A stretch of DNA of 64,000 nt from DASVUS01 sp036388675 (GTDB taxonomy: Bacteria; Armatimonadota; Abditibacteriia; Abditibacteriales; Abditibacteriaceae), in assembly GCA_036388675.1 (NCBI GenBank), contig DASVRI010000015.1, forward strand, positions 62,001 to 126,000, in the 5' to 3' direction. Position 1 is the first letter of the stretch, and each line of letters opens with the position of its first letter. The translations under genes were made by a program, and so were the position numbers. Below, piece after piece: positions 24,182 through 33,398 of this stretch. Under the pieces are notes generated by a model that had not been told where the DNA came from, searched no databases, and was given only the letters and a program-made list of their open reading frames with translations.

Positions 24182-25077
24182 CAGTCCTTCAAAGTTGTTG
24201 TCGGAGCGCGAAATAGGCCGGCGCCGTTGGATGTGTTGTTCGGTTCAGGGCGAGTTGTCTCCGTGCGAGTACTCGCGGCGGCTGTTTTCTGCGGCGGGCC
24301 GCAAATCGGCGGCTGCTTATTTACCGATTGCTCAAGCGGCGGCTTTTCGATGAGCGCGCGTTTGACAAGATAAGTCCAGTCGGTGACAAGGGCTTCAAAC
24401 AACTCGGCGCCCATCTGTGCGGTGGCTTTGCTGGGGGTGCCGGTGTGTCCGGCTTTGCTGGTCTGCGGCACGGTGTAGGAGAAGACGCAATTCTCCGTGC
24501 GATCTTCGTCATCGAAGATGCGGTCGGTGTGCACTAACTTTGGTGCGAGATGCAGCATCAGGGCCGTTTCGGCGGCGTTGGCGTGCCAGTCTTTCGCATC
24601 GCTTTCGTAAGCCCGTTGCACGGCGGGCGAAACTTCACACAAATGCTTCTGCGCGATTTGCAGTTGTGGATGCAACTTTCGTAATTCTTCCAGCGCGCAA
24701 CGCAGCGGCGCAGCATTGGTGACGTGTCCGCTGATAATGAGTACTCGACGGAAGCGATAGACCGCCACATCATCCAGAATTTCACGCGCGACAAGCGCAA
24801 GGGTTGACGGTGACAGCGACAGCGTGCCCGGCCAGTGTCGCGTGTGCCCCAGCGCGCAGCCGAAGGGCAGCGTCGGCAACACGGGAACGCCGGTGCGCGC
24901 CGAGACGGCATGGGCCACAACTTCGGCGCAAAGTGTATCCACGTTCAGCGGCAGATGCGGCCCGTGTTGTTCGGTCGAGCCGACGGGAAACAGCACCATG
25001 TCAACGCCCTCGCGCTGCATATCGCGGATTTGTTCCCACGTTAACTCGGCCCACAAAAGAGGTTTCATCACTTGCAT
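24181..25077 (-). CDS. Creatininase-family amidohydrolase
   Basis: The 298-residue protein shows the creatininase fold: PVGSTEQHGPHLPLNVD near residues 32-48 (metal Glu, His and Asp), GHTRHWPGTLSLS, SGHVTNAAPLRCA (usually SGHGGN) and WHANAAETALML (usually HAGExETS). The family hydrolyses creatinine to creatine and also opens other cyclic amides, for example in riboflavin-related and mycofactocin pathways. The VTN and HANAAE variants depart from true creatininases, so the substrate is uncertain. A disordered Pro/Thr-rich C-terminal tail of about 50 residues is unusual. It starts immediately at the TAA of the GGT gene and ends in the start codon of the GlnT-type gene. Confidence 0.8.
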   Translation of the reverse strand: MQVMKPLLWAELTWEQIRDMQREGVDMVLFPVGSTEQHGPHLPLNVDTLCAEVVAHAVSARTGVPVLPTLPFGCALGHTRHWPGTLSLSPSTLALVAREILDDVAVYRFRRVLIISGHVTNAAPLRCALEELRKLHPQLQIAQKHLCEVSPAVQRAYESDAKDWHANAAETALMLHLAPKLVHTDRIFDDEDRTENCVFSYTVPQTSKAGHTGTPSKATAQMGAELFEALVTDWTYLVKRALIEKPPLEQSVNKQPPICGPPQKTAAASTRTETTRPEPNNTSNGAGLFRAPTTTLKD

Positions 25078-26661
25078 TTAGAATCCCACCGCCTGTCCGT
25101 CTTTACGCCCGTCCGATGCGGCGCAATAACCGCCGTCGAATTTGCAGATAAGTTGCGCGCCGCCAAAGCCCCAGTCCTCGGTTTCCACAACGTGGTGTCC
25201 GCGCTTGACGAGTTCTTCTAGTACCTGCGGCGCAAAGCCCTCTTCAAACGCCACTTCTCGGTTGCGCAGCACACGCCAGCGCGGTGCATCGCAGGCGGCC
25301 TGCGGGTTCTGCGAGTACTCGACAATGCGCGTCATCATCTGCACATGACCTTGCGGCTGCATCGGGCCGCCCATCACACCAAAGCTCATGAACGGCGCGC
25401 CGTCTTTTGTCACAAAGGCGGGAAGAATGGTGTGCAACGGACGCTTGCCGCCCCCCACAACATTGGGATGTTCCGGCGTGAGATTGAAACCGTAACCACG
25501 ATTTTGCAGGCTGATGCCGGTATCGGGAACAACGATGCCGGAGCCAAAGCCATGAAAGTTGGACTGAATAAACGACACCATTATGCCGCTCGCGTCGGCT
25601 GCCGTAAGATAAACAGTGCCACCATGCGGCGGAATTCCATAAATGGGATCGTGCGCCATGTGCATATCAATCAGTTGTGCTCGTTGCGACAAGTAATCCG
25701 TAGAAAGGAAACTTTCTACATCTAATTCCATGCTGCGCGCATCACCCAGGTAGCGATGCACATCGGCAAAGCCGAGCTTCATGGCTTCGATTTGCAGATG
25801 CAAGCTGTCGGCACTGTCCACCGTGTACTCGCTGATGTTCGTGTGTTCCAAAATGCCCAATGCAATGAGCGCCGCTAGCCCCTGCCCGTTAGGCGGGATC
25901 TCGTGCAGCGTGTAACCACGGTAATCAACGGAAACCGGCTGTACCCAGTCGGCTTCGTGCGCCGCCAAATCTTCAATCGTCATGGCGCCGCCGGTGGCGC
26001 TTGCATGGGCCGCTATTTTTCCGGCGAGTTCGCCCCGATAGAACGCCTCACCTTTCGTGTGTGCAATGAGTCCCAGCGTCTTTGCCTGCTCCTCGCAGCG
26101 AAAAACTTCGCCGGTTTGCGGCGCACGCCCTTGCGGGCAAAAAGTTTGCTGCCATTGCGGAAAGCGCGAGTACTCGTCTTGCGCCTCGCGCCACAGTGTT
26201 GCGGTATAAGGCGAAACGGCGAAGCCATCGCGCGCGTAGCGAATTGCCGGCTCGAATAAATTGGCAAAGGGCAGCGCGCCAAAACGCTGTGAGAGCGCAA
26301 CCCACGCCGATACAGCGCCCGGAACAGTGACGGCATCCCAACCGCGCAGCGGCATCTCTGTGAGTCCGGCGAAACGCTCTAAATTCCAGGCCTGCGGCGA
26401 ACGCCCCGAAGCATTCAGACCGTGCAACTGTTCGCCATCCCAAACTTGCGCGAAGGCGTCGCTGCCGATGCCGTTGTTGGTCGGTTCGACAACGGTTAAT
26501 GCAATCGCTGTTGCAAGGGCGGCATCAACGGCGTTGCCGCCACGGGCCAGCATGTGCAAGCCGGCTTGCGCCGCTAAGGGCTGCGAAGTCGCTACAACAT
26601 TGCGCGCGAAAACCGGTATACGCTGCGAGGGATAGGGGAAGCTCCAATCGAAGTTGCTCAT
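25078..26661 (-). CDS. Gamma-glutamyltransferase family protein
   Basis: The 527-residue Ntn-hydrolase has the GGT pattern from the start (ARNVVATSQPLAAQAGLHMLARGGNAVDAAL), and the autoprocessing site HGGTVYLTAADASG, where the Thr at about residue 347 becomes the nucleophile of the small subunit. The following SFIQSNFHGFGSGIVVP fits. No signal peptide is present, so unlike classical GGT it is probably cytosolic. It could hydrolyse a gamma-glutamyl amide made by the GlnT-type ligase in the same operon, or act as a cephalosporin-acylase-like amidase. It overlaps the MBL-fold gene by four bases (ATGA). Confidence 0.88.
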   Translation of the reverse strand: MSNFDWSFPYPSQRIPVFARNVVATSQPLAAQAGLHMLARGGNAVDAALATAIALTVVEPTNNGIGSDAFAQVWDGEQLHGLNASGRSPQAWNLERFAGLTEMPLRGWDAVTVPGAVSAWVALSQRFGALPFANLFEPAIRYARDGFAVSPYTATLWREAQDEYSRFPQWQQTFCPQGRAPQTGEVFRCEEQAKTLGLIAHTKGEAFYRGELAGKIAAHASATGGAMTIEDLAAHEADWVQPVSVDYRGYTLHEIPPNGQGLAALIALGILEHTNISEYTVDSADSLHLQIEAMKLGFADVHRYLGDARSMELDVESFLSTDYLSQRAQLIDMHMAHDPIYGIPPHGGTVYLTAADASGIMVSFIQSNFHGFGSGIVVPDTGISLQNRGYGFNLTPEHPNVVGGGKRPLHTILPAFVTKDGAPFMSFGVMGGPMQPQGHVQMMTRIVEYSQNPQAACDAPRWRVLRNREVAFEEGFAPQVLEELVKRGHHVVETEDWGFGGAQLICKFDGGYCAASDGRKDGQAVGF

Positions 26662-27404
26662 CCTTCCGCCTTCGTGCTGCGCTCTTCAAGGTAGGTTTCG
26701 ACAATGTGGTGAAACGCATCATTATTAAGAATGGGGCCGTGTCCGGGAAACGCGACGCGCACCGAGTATTGGCTTAGGCGCTGCATGGTACGCAGGTAAG
26801 TGGGAATATCAGAGCACGATAGAAAATCGAACAACTCGCCTTCGTACACCGTATCGGCGCTGAACATGGTGCCGCTGGCTTCTTCCCACAAACAAATGCT
26901 GCCCCATGAATGACCCGGAGTACTCAAAACCGTAAACGCGCGGTCGCCCAGGTCAATAACATCGCCTCCATCTATCAATGCGGTGGCGGGTGCAGGTTGC
27001 GGCTCCCAGGTGTTGGCATCGAAGCCGGGCCACGGCAACTCATAAAAATCTTCTGTCACCAGCACGGGGTCGGCGTAAGTGTTTTTCCGCGTCGGGTGCG
27101 CGATGATGCCGGCTTCCTTTGGATGAATCACGCGCTCGCCGAACTGCCAGTTGCTGCCCATGTGATCGTAGTGCGAGTGGCTGCACACCAGCAGCGGGTT
27201 GAGGCTGACGGGCGCGATGAAATCTTGGAGCGAAGCCAAACCTAATCCCGTATCGATAATCATGTCGCGCTCGCTGCCTTTTACCAGATAAATGTTGCAG
27301 CGGTAATCGGCGCGATAGTGCGGCTCCCAGATGTGGAAAATGCCGTCTTCCACTTCTTGCATTTGAAACCAGTCGGTGCGGTCGGTGAAGCGATGAGTAC
27401 TCAT
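26658..27404 (-). CDS. Metallo-beta-lactamase-fold hydrolase
   Basis: The 248-residue protein has the zinc motif HSHYDHMG near residues 74-81 (HxHxDH), an earlier IIDTGLGL Asp strand, the metal His in STPGHSWGSICLW and the late FPGHGPI. These mark a glyoxalase II/MBL hydrolase; the substrate is not evident, though lactonase, thioesterase or amidohydrolase activity is typical. The coding sequence begins ATGAGTACTCAT, so the palindrome overlaps the start. It is coupled to the GGT gene by an ATGA overlap. Confidence 0.85.
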   Translation of the reverse strand: MSTHRFTDRTDWFQMQEVEDGIFHIWEPHYRADYRCNIYLVKGSERDMIIDTGLGLASLQDFIAPVSLNPLLVCSHSHYDHMGSNWQFGERVIHPKEAGIIAHPTRKNTYADPVLVTEDFYELPWPGFDANTWEPQPAPATALIDGGDVIDLGDRAFTVLSTPGHSWGSICLWEEASGTMFSADTVYEGELFDFLSCSDIPTYLRTMQRLSQYSVRVAFPGHGPILNNDAFHHIVETYLEERSTKAEG

Positions 27405-27414
27405 GATTGTGATT

Positions 27415-27801
27415 CTACGCCTTCACCGCCAGCAAGTCGATCTCCACATCGGCACCGCCGGCCAGGGCCGTTACGCCGATGCAGGTGCGCGCCGGAAATT
27501 TGCCGGCCTTGAACCATGAAGCATAGGCTTCATTCACTTCTTCATATTTTGCAAAATCGGTGATGTAAAGACGCGCATGCAAAACATGATTCCAATCGCT
27601 GCCACTTGCTTTGAGTACTCGCTCCAAGTTGCTCATCACGGCGTGTGTTTGTTCGGCGAACGTGCCGCGCACCCATTCCTGTGTTTCCGCAATTATCGGC
27701 ATCTGGCCTGTGATGAAAAGTAGGTCGCCGTAACCCGTGGCGTGGCTAAACGGCGCAATAGGTTGCGGCGCATCAGGCGCAAAGATGTGTTGAATATTCA
27801 T
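27415..27801 (-). CDS. RidA-family protein
   Basis: The 128-residue protein is a RidA/YjgF-type trimer subunit: PIAPFSHATGYGDLLFITGQMPI at the start, the NLERVLKASG helix and the arginine in PARTCIGV near the end. RidA deaminates reactive enamine/imine intermediates to protect PLP enzymes; related subfamilies take part in amine, uracil and other N-compound catabolism. The ATG at 27801 is chosen over a GTG five codons upstream. The operon context suggests that an imine or related intermediate is produced by the neighbours. Confidence 0.88.
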   Translation of the reverse strand: MNIQHIFAPDAPQPIAPFSHATGYGDLLFITGQMPIIAETQEWVRGTFAEQTHAVMSNLERVLKASGSDWNHVLHARLYITDFAKYEEVNEAYASWFKAGKFPARTCIGVTALAGGADVEIDLLAVKA

Positions 27802-27837
27802 TCGAGTGTCTTGCACTGTGTAATCACCGGTCGCTAG

Positions 27838-27941
27838 AGCAGCGGGCTGATGGGATAAGCCTCGTAAACGAGGCCCACTTCAACCTTCTTCAGGCCGCTT
27901 CAGCGGTCTTTGCATCACTCAGCCCGCTGCTTCAGCGGCGG
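27838..27941. repeat. Paired REP-like element
   Basis: The spacer between the RidA and isochorismatase genes is bounded by 13-bp inverted repeats AGCAGCGGGCTGA (27838-27850) and TCAGCCCGCTGCT (27919-27931). Inside is a small hairpin CCTCGTAAACGAGG. The right end, extended to 27941, matches 21131-21153. The arrangement resembles a BIME, a pair of REP units in opposite orientation. Confidence 0.7.
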
Positions 27942-27964
27942 GCACAGCAATCCCCATCGAGTAC

Positions 27965-28573
27965 TCACTGCCATAGCGCCATGACTGCATGGCTGCTGCT
28001 GATGTAAGCAAAACCTTCGCTCATGCACAGAAGGGCTGCGTCCTGGTGCTGCGGCGAAATGGCGGCGACGGCATCGCGCGGCACGATGACGCGATAATCG
28101 AGGCTGCGCGCCGTATACACCGTTGACATAACGCAGCAGTGCGTCGTGACGCCGCAGCAAACCAGGTTCTCAATGCGGTTGGAGCGCAGCAGCAAATCGA
28201 GGTCGGTGCCGGCAAAGCAATCGTAACGGCGTTTGTTGCGAATGCGATGATCGCTTGCTTGCACACTCAAACCTTCCGTCAGTTCGCAACCTGCTGTGCC
28301 TTCCACGCAATGCACCGGATCGAACTCCAACTCGATGCCGTAATCGCTCTTATCGGCGCGGTGCATCTCGTGCGTGAAGATCACCGGCAACTTGTGATGG
28401 CGCGCCCACAACGAGAGAGTGTTAATCGTGGGAATAATGTCGAGTGCGCCCGGCGTTTGCAGCACGGCGCCTTCATTCACGAAATCCTGCTCCATGTCGA
28501 TGACGAGCAACGCCGTATTGCTGGTGCGGATTTCCTGCGCCGGCAAAGGGCGAATGAGAAGTTGGCCAGCCAT
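27965..28573 (-). CDS. Isochorismatase-family cysteine hydrolase 1
   Basis: The 202-residue protein has the catalytic Asp in VIDMEQDF, the Lys in NKRRYDCFAGTDLD and the Cys in GVTTHCCVMSTVYTAR, the Asp-Lys-Cys triad of nicotinamidase- and biuret-hydrolase-like amidases. Members split amide or urea-like bonds (nicotinamide, biuret, N-carbamoylsarcosine), which suits this nitrogen-focused operon, but the substrate is not fixed by these motifs. Its TGA stop forms part of a GAGTACTC. It follows the second binding-protein gene after a repeat element. Confidence 0.85.
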   Translation of the reverse strand: MAGQLLIRPLPAQEIRTSNTALLVIDMEQDFVNEGAVLQTPGALDIIPTINTLSLWARHHKLPVIFTHEMHRADKSDYGIELEFDPVHCVEGTAGCELTEGLSVQASDHRIRNKRRYDCFAGTDLDLLLRSNRIENLVCCGVTTHCCVMSTVYTARSLDYRVIVPRDAVAAISPQHQDAALLCMSEGFAYISSSHAVMALWQ

Positions 28574-28607
28574 TGGTTTAAGGATTCAAGCTACCAGGTT
28601 TTAGATT

Positions 28608-28698
28608 AACCACGAAAAGACACAAAAAGCGCAAAGAATTTGAGGAAAGTGCGCCCTGTCATCATGCTTCGTTTTGTGCCTCTTGTGCTTTTTCGCGG
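28608..28698. mobile_element. MITE-like element D, degenerate
   Basis: AACCACGAAAAGACACAAAA begins at 28608 and its imperfect inverted partner, ending in TTTTTCGCGGCT, finishes at 28698. The ends are the 'cacgaaaagacac' variant of the family represented by elements A to C. It separates the isochorismatase gene from the binding-protein gene. Confidence 0.55.
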
Positions 28699-28707
28699 CT
28701 ATTGGTT

Positions 28708-29775
28708 CTACGACTTCGCCGGCAAATACGTCGCGTTGAAGAAGTTCGTTTCTGTTGGCGCGGCGGTCAGCACTTTCTGGCTGACGAAGAAGTCGGCGAT
28801 TTCTTTGGTGCTTTGCGCGACGGGGCCGGGCGCGCTGTCGGTGCCCATCAGCCGTGCGTTATCGGCACCGCTGTACAGCTTCACTTTGGTCATCATGTCG
28901 AGGGCTTCTTTTTCGGTTGAGCCGAAATACTTGGCCGCGACTTTGGCGGCTTCTTTGGGGTTCTTGATCGCATACTCATTGCCCTTAACGCACGCCGCGA
29001 CAAAGGCGCGCACGTCAGCCGGTTTGTCGGTCATGGTTTTCTGTGAAACGGCGGCGACATCAAGAATCAGGTTAGGCGATTCCTTGCTGCTGTAAATCAC
29101 TTTTGCGCCATTGCTGCGCGCTTTGGTAATCCACGGCTCCCACGTCACGGCAGCGGGAATTTTCCTGGCGACAACGGCGGCACCGGCGGCATCGGCATCC
29201 ATGTTGGTAACGGTGACATCGGCTTCGCTGAGACCTGCCGAGCGCAAGCCTTTCAACAGCAACAGTTCGTTGCACTGTCCCTTCGTGGCCGCGACTGTTT
29301 TTCCTTTCAAGTCTTTCAAGCTATTGATGCCGGCCTGCGCGACAACGGCATCCGCACCCGCCGATGTATCGGTAATGAAAACGTTTTTTACCGGGTTGCT
29401 GTTGGCTTCTTTGGAAAGCAAAATCGGTGTATCGGCGGTTGTCAGCGCGGCGTCCAGTTGACCGGCGATAAGCGGCGGCACGCTATCCGCGGGGCCGGCG
29501 AACTGCTTCATCTGCACATCCAAACCGGCGTCTTTGAAGTAGCCTTTTTCTTTGGCCAGGAAAACACCAACCGAGCCGATCCATTGGTTATAACCGACGA
29601 GAAATGGCTTACCCGAAAGCGTTTCCTGAGTACTCGTTGTGGCGGTTGAGGCGCCTTGCGTTGTGGTGGAACTTGGATCCGTTGTCGATGCGTTGTTGGA
29701 GCAACCGACGGCGAGAATGCCGCCCAGTAAAGCGGCTGCGAGTGGGCGTAGCAACTGATAATGTATGGCCTTCAT
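28708..29775 (-). CDS. NitT/TauT-type ABC transporter substrate-binding lipoprotein 2
   Basis: The 355-residue protein has a lipobox LAVGC near residue 25, a Thr/Ser-rich linker and an SBP of the SsuA/NMT1-like group (VGYNQWIGSVGVFLAKEKGYF, GQLDAALTT, LKDLKGKTVAATKG, VTWEPWITKARSNG). Such proteins bind sulfonates, nitrate, thiamine precursors or, in gdmH loci, guanidine. It is about 30 percent or less alike by eye to the first binding protein in the operon but shares the WEP and Trp-Ser-Asp/Gln positions. Its start overlaps the stop of the second isochorismatase gene (ATGA). Confidence 0.85.
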   Translation of the reverse strand: MKAIHYQLLRPLAAALLGGILAVGCSNNASTTDPSSTTTQGASTATTSTQETLSGKPFLVGYNQWIGSVGVFLAKEKGYFKDAGLDVQMKQFAGPADSVPPLIAGQLDAALTTADTPILLSKEANSNPVKNVFITDTSAGADAVVAQAGINSLKDLKGKTVAATKGQCNELLLLKGLRSAGLSEADVTVTNMDADAAGAAVVARKIPAAVTWEPWITKARSNGAKVIYSSKESPNLILDVAAVSQKTMTDKPADVRAFVAACVKGNEYAIKNPKEAAKVAAKYFGSTEKEALDMMTKVKLYSGADNARLMGTDSAPGPVAQSTKEIADFFVSQKVLTAAPTETNFFNATYLPAKS

Positions 29776-30411
29776 GCGAATGCCTCCTGAGGAATGCGAG
29801 AACTGTTTGCGGCGTGAGATTGCAGCGCGTTAAGCATCTGATCAACGGAAACAACGGCACCGCTTTGCAGATAATCCAGCGCGTTGAGAGAAGCGTTATG
29901 CGCCTCGACACTGGAACCCGCGACGCACTCGCGCACCACGCGAATGCGATAGTCGTGCTGGTGCGCGTCGGCGCCCGTATAATGCACGCACACGTCGGTT
30001 AAAAAGCCGATGAGAACCAGCGTCTCAATCTTCAAACCTTTAAGTAGAATTTCCATGTCGGTGCCGAAGAAGGCGCTGTAACGACGCTTGGGGATATAGT
30101 ACTCATCGTCGTGCGGACGCAGGTCGTCGAGGAACTGCGCACCCACCGAACCTTCAAGGCAATGCAGGCCTTCGGCGCCATCCAACTCGCGTCCGAAATC
30201 AACAAGGGTGCGGCGGTGCAGCTCCTGCACGAAGATGATGGGCAAACCGGCCTGGCGCGCCGCATTGACGACACGGCGCGAATTCTCCACGGCTTCGGGC
30301 GCGCCTATCAAGGCGATGCCGCTTTCTTCAGGCGGCAATAAGCTATCGCGCGTGATGTCGATAACAACCAGGGCCGCGCGCTGCGGCAGCACATCTTCCG
30401 AGTACTCGATG

Positions 30412-30422
<11 letters not shown>
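29772..30422 (-). CDS. Isochorismatase-family cysteine hydrolase 2
   Basis: The 216-residue protein has catalytic Asp in VVIDITRDS, Lys in PKRRYSAFFGTDMEILLKG and Cys in GFLTDVCVHYTGADA. It differs from its neighbour in the Cys loop (LTDVCV versus TTHCCV) and carries an N-terminal insert, so the two probably act on different amides. The ATG at 30422 overlaps the end of the ATPase gene by 11 bases; a longer frame inside the ATPase gene is rejected. EYS in its N terminus comes from a GAGTACTC. Confidence 0.85.
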
Positions 30423-31224
<802 letters not shown>

Positions 31225-31241
31225 GAGAAAGTTGCACGGAA

Positions 31242-31371
31242 TTTGAACCGCAAAGGGCGCAAAGGGCGCAGAGGTTTTTACAGGGATAGACAGGATAAAC
31301 AGGATGGAATAAACGAGGTTGTGCGACTTCCCTATGCCGCACTCTTCCCTCCGCGTCCTCTGCGGTTCAAA
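31242..31371. mobile_element. MITE-like inverted-repeat element B (130 bp)
   Basis: Inserted between the permease and ATPase genes. The left end TTTGAACCGCAAAGGGCGCA (31242) and the right end ccctccgcgtcctctgcggt...caaa (31347-31371) are inverted relatives of the ends of element A. The core carries 'acagggatagacaggat', the complement of the core segment in element A. The insertion has not interrupted a gene. Confidence 0.75.
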
Positions 31372-31385
31372 TTCTTTGCGGTGAA

Positions 31386-32249
31386 TTACTGTTTTGCGAC
31401 ATCGGCCCAGGGCAGCAGGCGGGGCGTCAGAATTTTGAACAACATATCCGTCGCTAGGCCAAGCAAACCCAGCACGAAAATGCCGACGAAGATTTCTTCG
31501 GTGCGCAGGAATCGTTGCGCCTTCATAATGCGATAGCCCAGCCCCGAATCGGTGGCCACGACTTCCGCAATAACCAGATACGTCCAGGCCCAGCCAATCA
31601 TGGTGCGGCAGGTGTCGGCCAAGCCGGGCAGCGTCGCGGGCAGCAAGACGTTGAACAGCAACTGGCGCGGCCTGGCGCCTAATGTGCGCGCGGCGCTGAT
31701 GAGATCGCGCGGTACCTGCCGCGTCACATCGGCCACGATGATCACCATCTGAAAATAGGTGCCGATGAAAATCAGGGCGATCTTGGCGCTTTCACCGATG
31801 CCCGCCGCCACCATCACCAGCGGAATCAAGGCGGGCACCGGCACGTAGCGAATAAAACCGACCAACGGCTCCTGTGCTGCCTCAACGCTTTTGTAGGCGC
31901 CGATGAGAATGCCCAGCGGAATGGCGAGCACGGCTGAAGCTAAGAATCCCATCGCAATGCGAAAGACGCTGATTTTGGTGTCGGCTAAGAGCGAGCCGTC
32001 CTGAAGGTGTTCCATCGCCGATTGCAGCACTTTGGCGGGCGTGGGCAGCAGCAGGTTGGATACGTGTCCCGAGTAGGCGCCGATGAACCAGGCCGCCAGC
32101 ACGATCAGGAACGAAGCGGTTGCAATGATTGTATAGGTGCGGTTGGGAATGCTCTGATGAACACGAAACAGGCCGCGCTTACGTCGCTTTGTGGCCTGGG
32201 GACGAGTTGTTGCGGACGCTTCCGCAGCATTTGGCAGAGTGCGTTCCAT
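31386..32249 (-). CDS. NitT/TauT-type ABC transporter permease
   Basis: The 287-residue permease has about six membrane segments and the BPD_transp_1 loop (FRIAMGFLASAVLAIPLGILIGAY, then RYVPVPALIPLVMVAAGIGESAKI and ISAARTLGARPRQLLFNVLLPATLPG, which includes the EAA-type motif). The family moves sulfonates, nitrate, cyanate, and, in gdmH clusters, guanidine. Start ATG at 32249 lies just after GTACTC of a palindrome that also forms the stop of the preceding gene. Only one permease serves two binding proteins. Confidence 0.92.
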   Translation of the reverse strand: MERTLPNAAEASATTRPQATKRRKRGLFRVHQSIPNRTYTIIATASFLIVLAAWFIGAYSGHVSNLLLPTPAKVLQSAMEHLQDGSLLADTKISVFRIAMGFLASAVLAIPLGILIGAYKSVEAAQEPLVGFIRYVPVPALIPLVMVAAGIGESAKIALIFIGTYFQMVIIVADVTRQVPRDLISAARTLGARPRQLLFNVLLPATLPGLADTCRTMIGWAWTYLVIAEVVATDSGLGYRIMKAQRFLRTEEIFVGIFVLGLLGLATDMLFKILTPRLLPWADVAKQ

Positions 32250-32255
32250 GAGTAC

Positions 32256-33398
32256 TCAACCTTTCTTGCTGTAGTCGTAAGGCGGCATTTTGCCCACGCC
32301 CTGCGCTACAGCGGCTTTGACGAACTGCGGGTCGATAGCGGCGGCCAGGTCGGGTGACTTGTCGATTTGCTTAGCCTGCATCAGAAAGTCGGCGTTGGCC
32401 TGGCCGCTGACAAAAAGCGAAGTGACTTTGTCGCTTTTGGTGAGAGCCGCCAGCGCTTCGGGCGCGGAGAAAATGCGCGTGCCCATAATGAAGTCTTTGT
32501 AATCGGCGACGGAAGTGCCGGTGCGCCGGGCCATGATTTTTACGGCCTCATCCGGATTCTTACGCCACCAATCAATGGCGTCATACCAGGCCAGCACAAT
32601 GTTTTGCACATCCTGCGGGCGTTCTTTGACGACGCTGCCTTTCATCACCAGCAAGTCGGGAATCAGGCCGGGAATATTCGAGCTGTCGAAAACGGAAGTC
32701 GAGCCTTTAAGGTCTTTAAGAATCTTGGTGCGGCTCGGCTCCCACACCACGGCGGCATCAACCCGTTTCGACAGCATGGCCGCGGGACAATCCTGCACGG
32801 CGATGGGTGTGAATTGCACGTCTTTTTCGGTCATGCCGTTGGCTTCGAGCGCCTTCAGCATCAGGAAGTGATCGCAGGTGCCAAGTTCGGTCGCGACGCG
32901 CTTTCCTCTTAACTCCTTCACCGACTTGATGCCCGGCTGCGTGATCATCGCATCGTTGCCGAAGGAGTTATCGTTCACCAGCACGGCTTTCAAATCCATG
33001 CCTTTGGAAAGCGGCCCCATGGTGTCGCTCCACGTTTGGCCGTTGGCATCGACTTGTCCTGCTGCCAGCGCATTGAGCGAATCGGTGTAAACCGGAAACC
33101 ACACCAGTTTCACATTGGCGCCGCGCTTCTTAAAGAAACCCTGTTGATCGGCGATGTCCCACGCGACCCAGCCCGGCCAGTCGGAGTAACCGATGGTAAT
33201 CGGCGCAGCATTACTTGGGGCATTGCTTTGAGTACTCGTTGTGCCGGTTGAAGCCGTTTGGGTGGAAGCGGTTTGCGTTCCGCCATTGGAGCCGCAACTG
33301 CTAAGCGCCAGGCAGAGCGAAACGCCGGTGCCGGCTAAGAGCGCCGCGCGTAAAGAGTGTTGCCACGCGGAGAAAAGAGAGGACTTCGGAAATTTCAT
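32256..33398 (-). CDS. NitT/TauT-type ABC transporter substrate-binding lipoprotein 1
   Basis: The 380-residue protein has a signal ending in the lipobox LSSC, a long Thr/Ser/Gln linker, and the NMT1/SsuA-like SBP fold: ITIGYSDWPGWVAWDIADQQGFF, KLVWFPVYTDSLNALAAGQVDANGQTW, VKELRGKRVATELGTCDHFL and AAVVWEPSRTKIL. The YSDWPGWVAW start and the DTMGPL stretch fit binding proteins of the nitrate/urea-like group. The ATG after AAAGGAGA is chosen; an upstream frame (33491) is rejected. It is first in the minus-strand operon of about 12 kb. Confidence 0.88.
   Translation of the reverse strand: MKFPKSSLFSAWQHSLRAALLAGTGVSLCLALSSCGSNGGTQTASTQTASTGTTSTQSNAPSNAAPITIGYSDWPGWVAWDIADQQGFFKKRGANVKLVWFPVYTDSLNALAAGQVDANGQTWSDTMGPLSKGMDLKAVLVNDNSFGNDAMITQPGIKSVKELRGKRVATELGTCDHFLMLKALEANGMTEKDVQFTPIAVQDCPAAMLSKRVDAAVVWEPSRTKILKDLKGSTSVFDSSNIPGLIPDLLVMKGSVVKERPQDVQNIVLAWYDAIDWWRKNPDEAVKIMARRTGTSVADYKDFIMGTRIFSAPEALAALTKSDKVTSLFVSGQANADFLMQAKQIDKSPDLAAAIDPQFVKAAVAQGVGKMPPYDYSKKG

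Noticed and set aside
27838..27941. tRNA gene or CRISPR array in the RidA spacer
   Set aside because: The length and small hairpins are suggestive, but there is no cloverleaf, anticodon arm or TTCGA loop, and no regular repeat-spacer pattern; it matches the REP-like family instead. No CRISPR array or tRNA was seen anywhere in the window.
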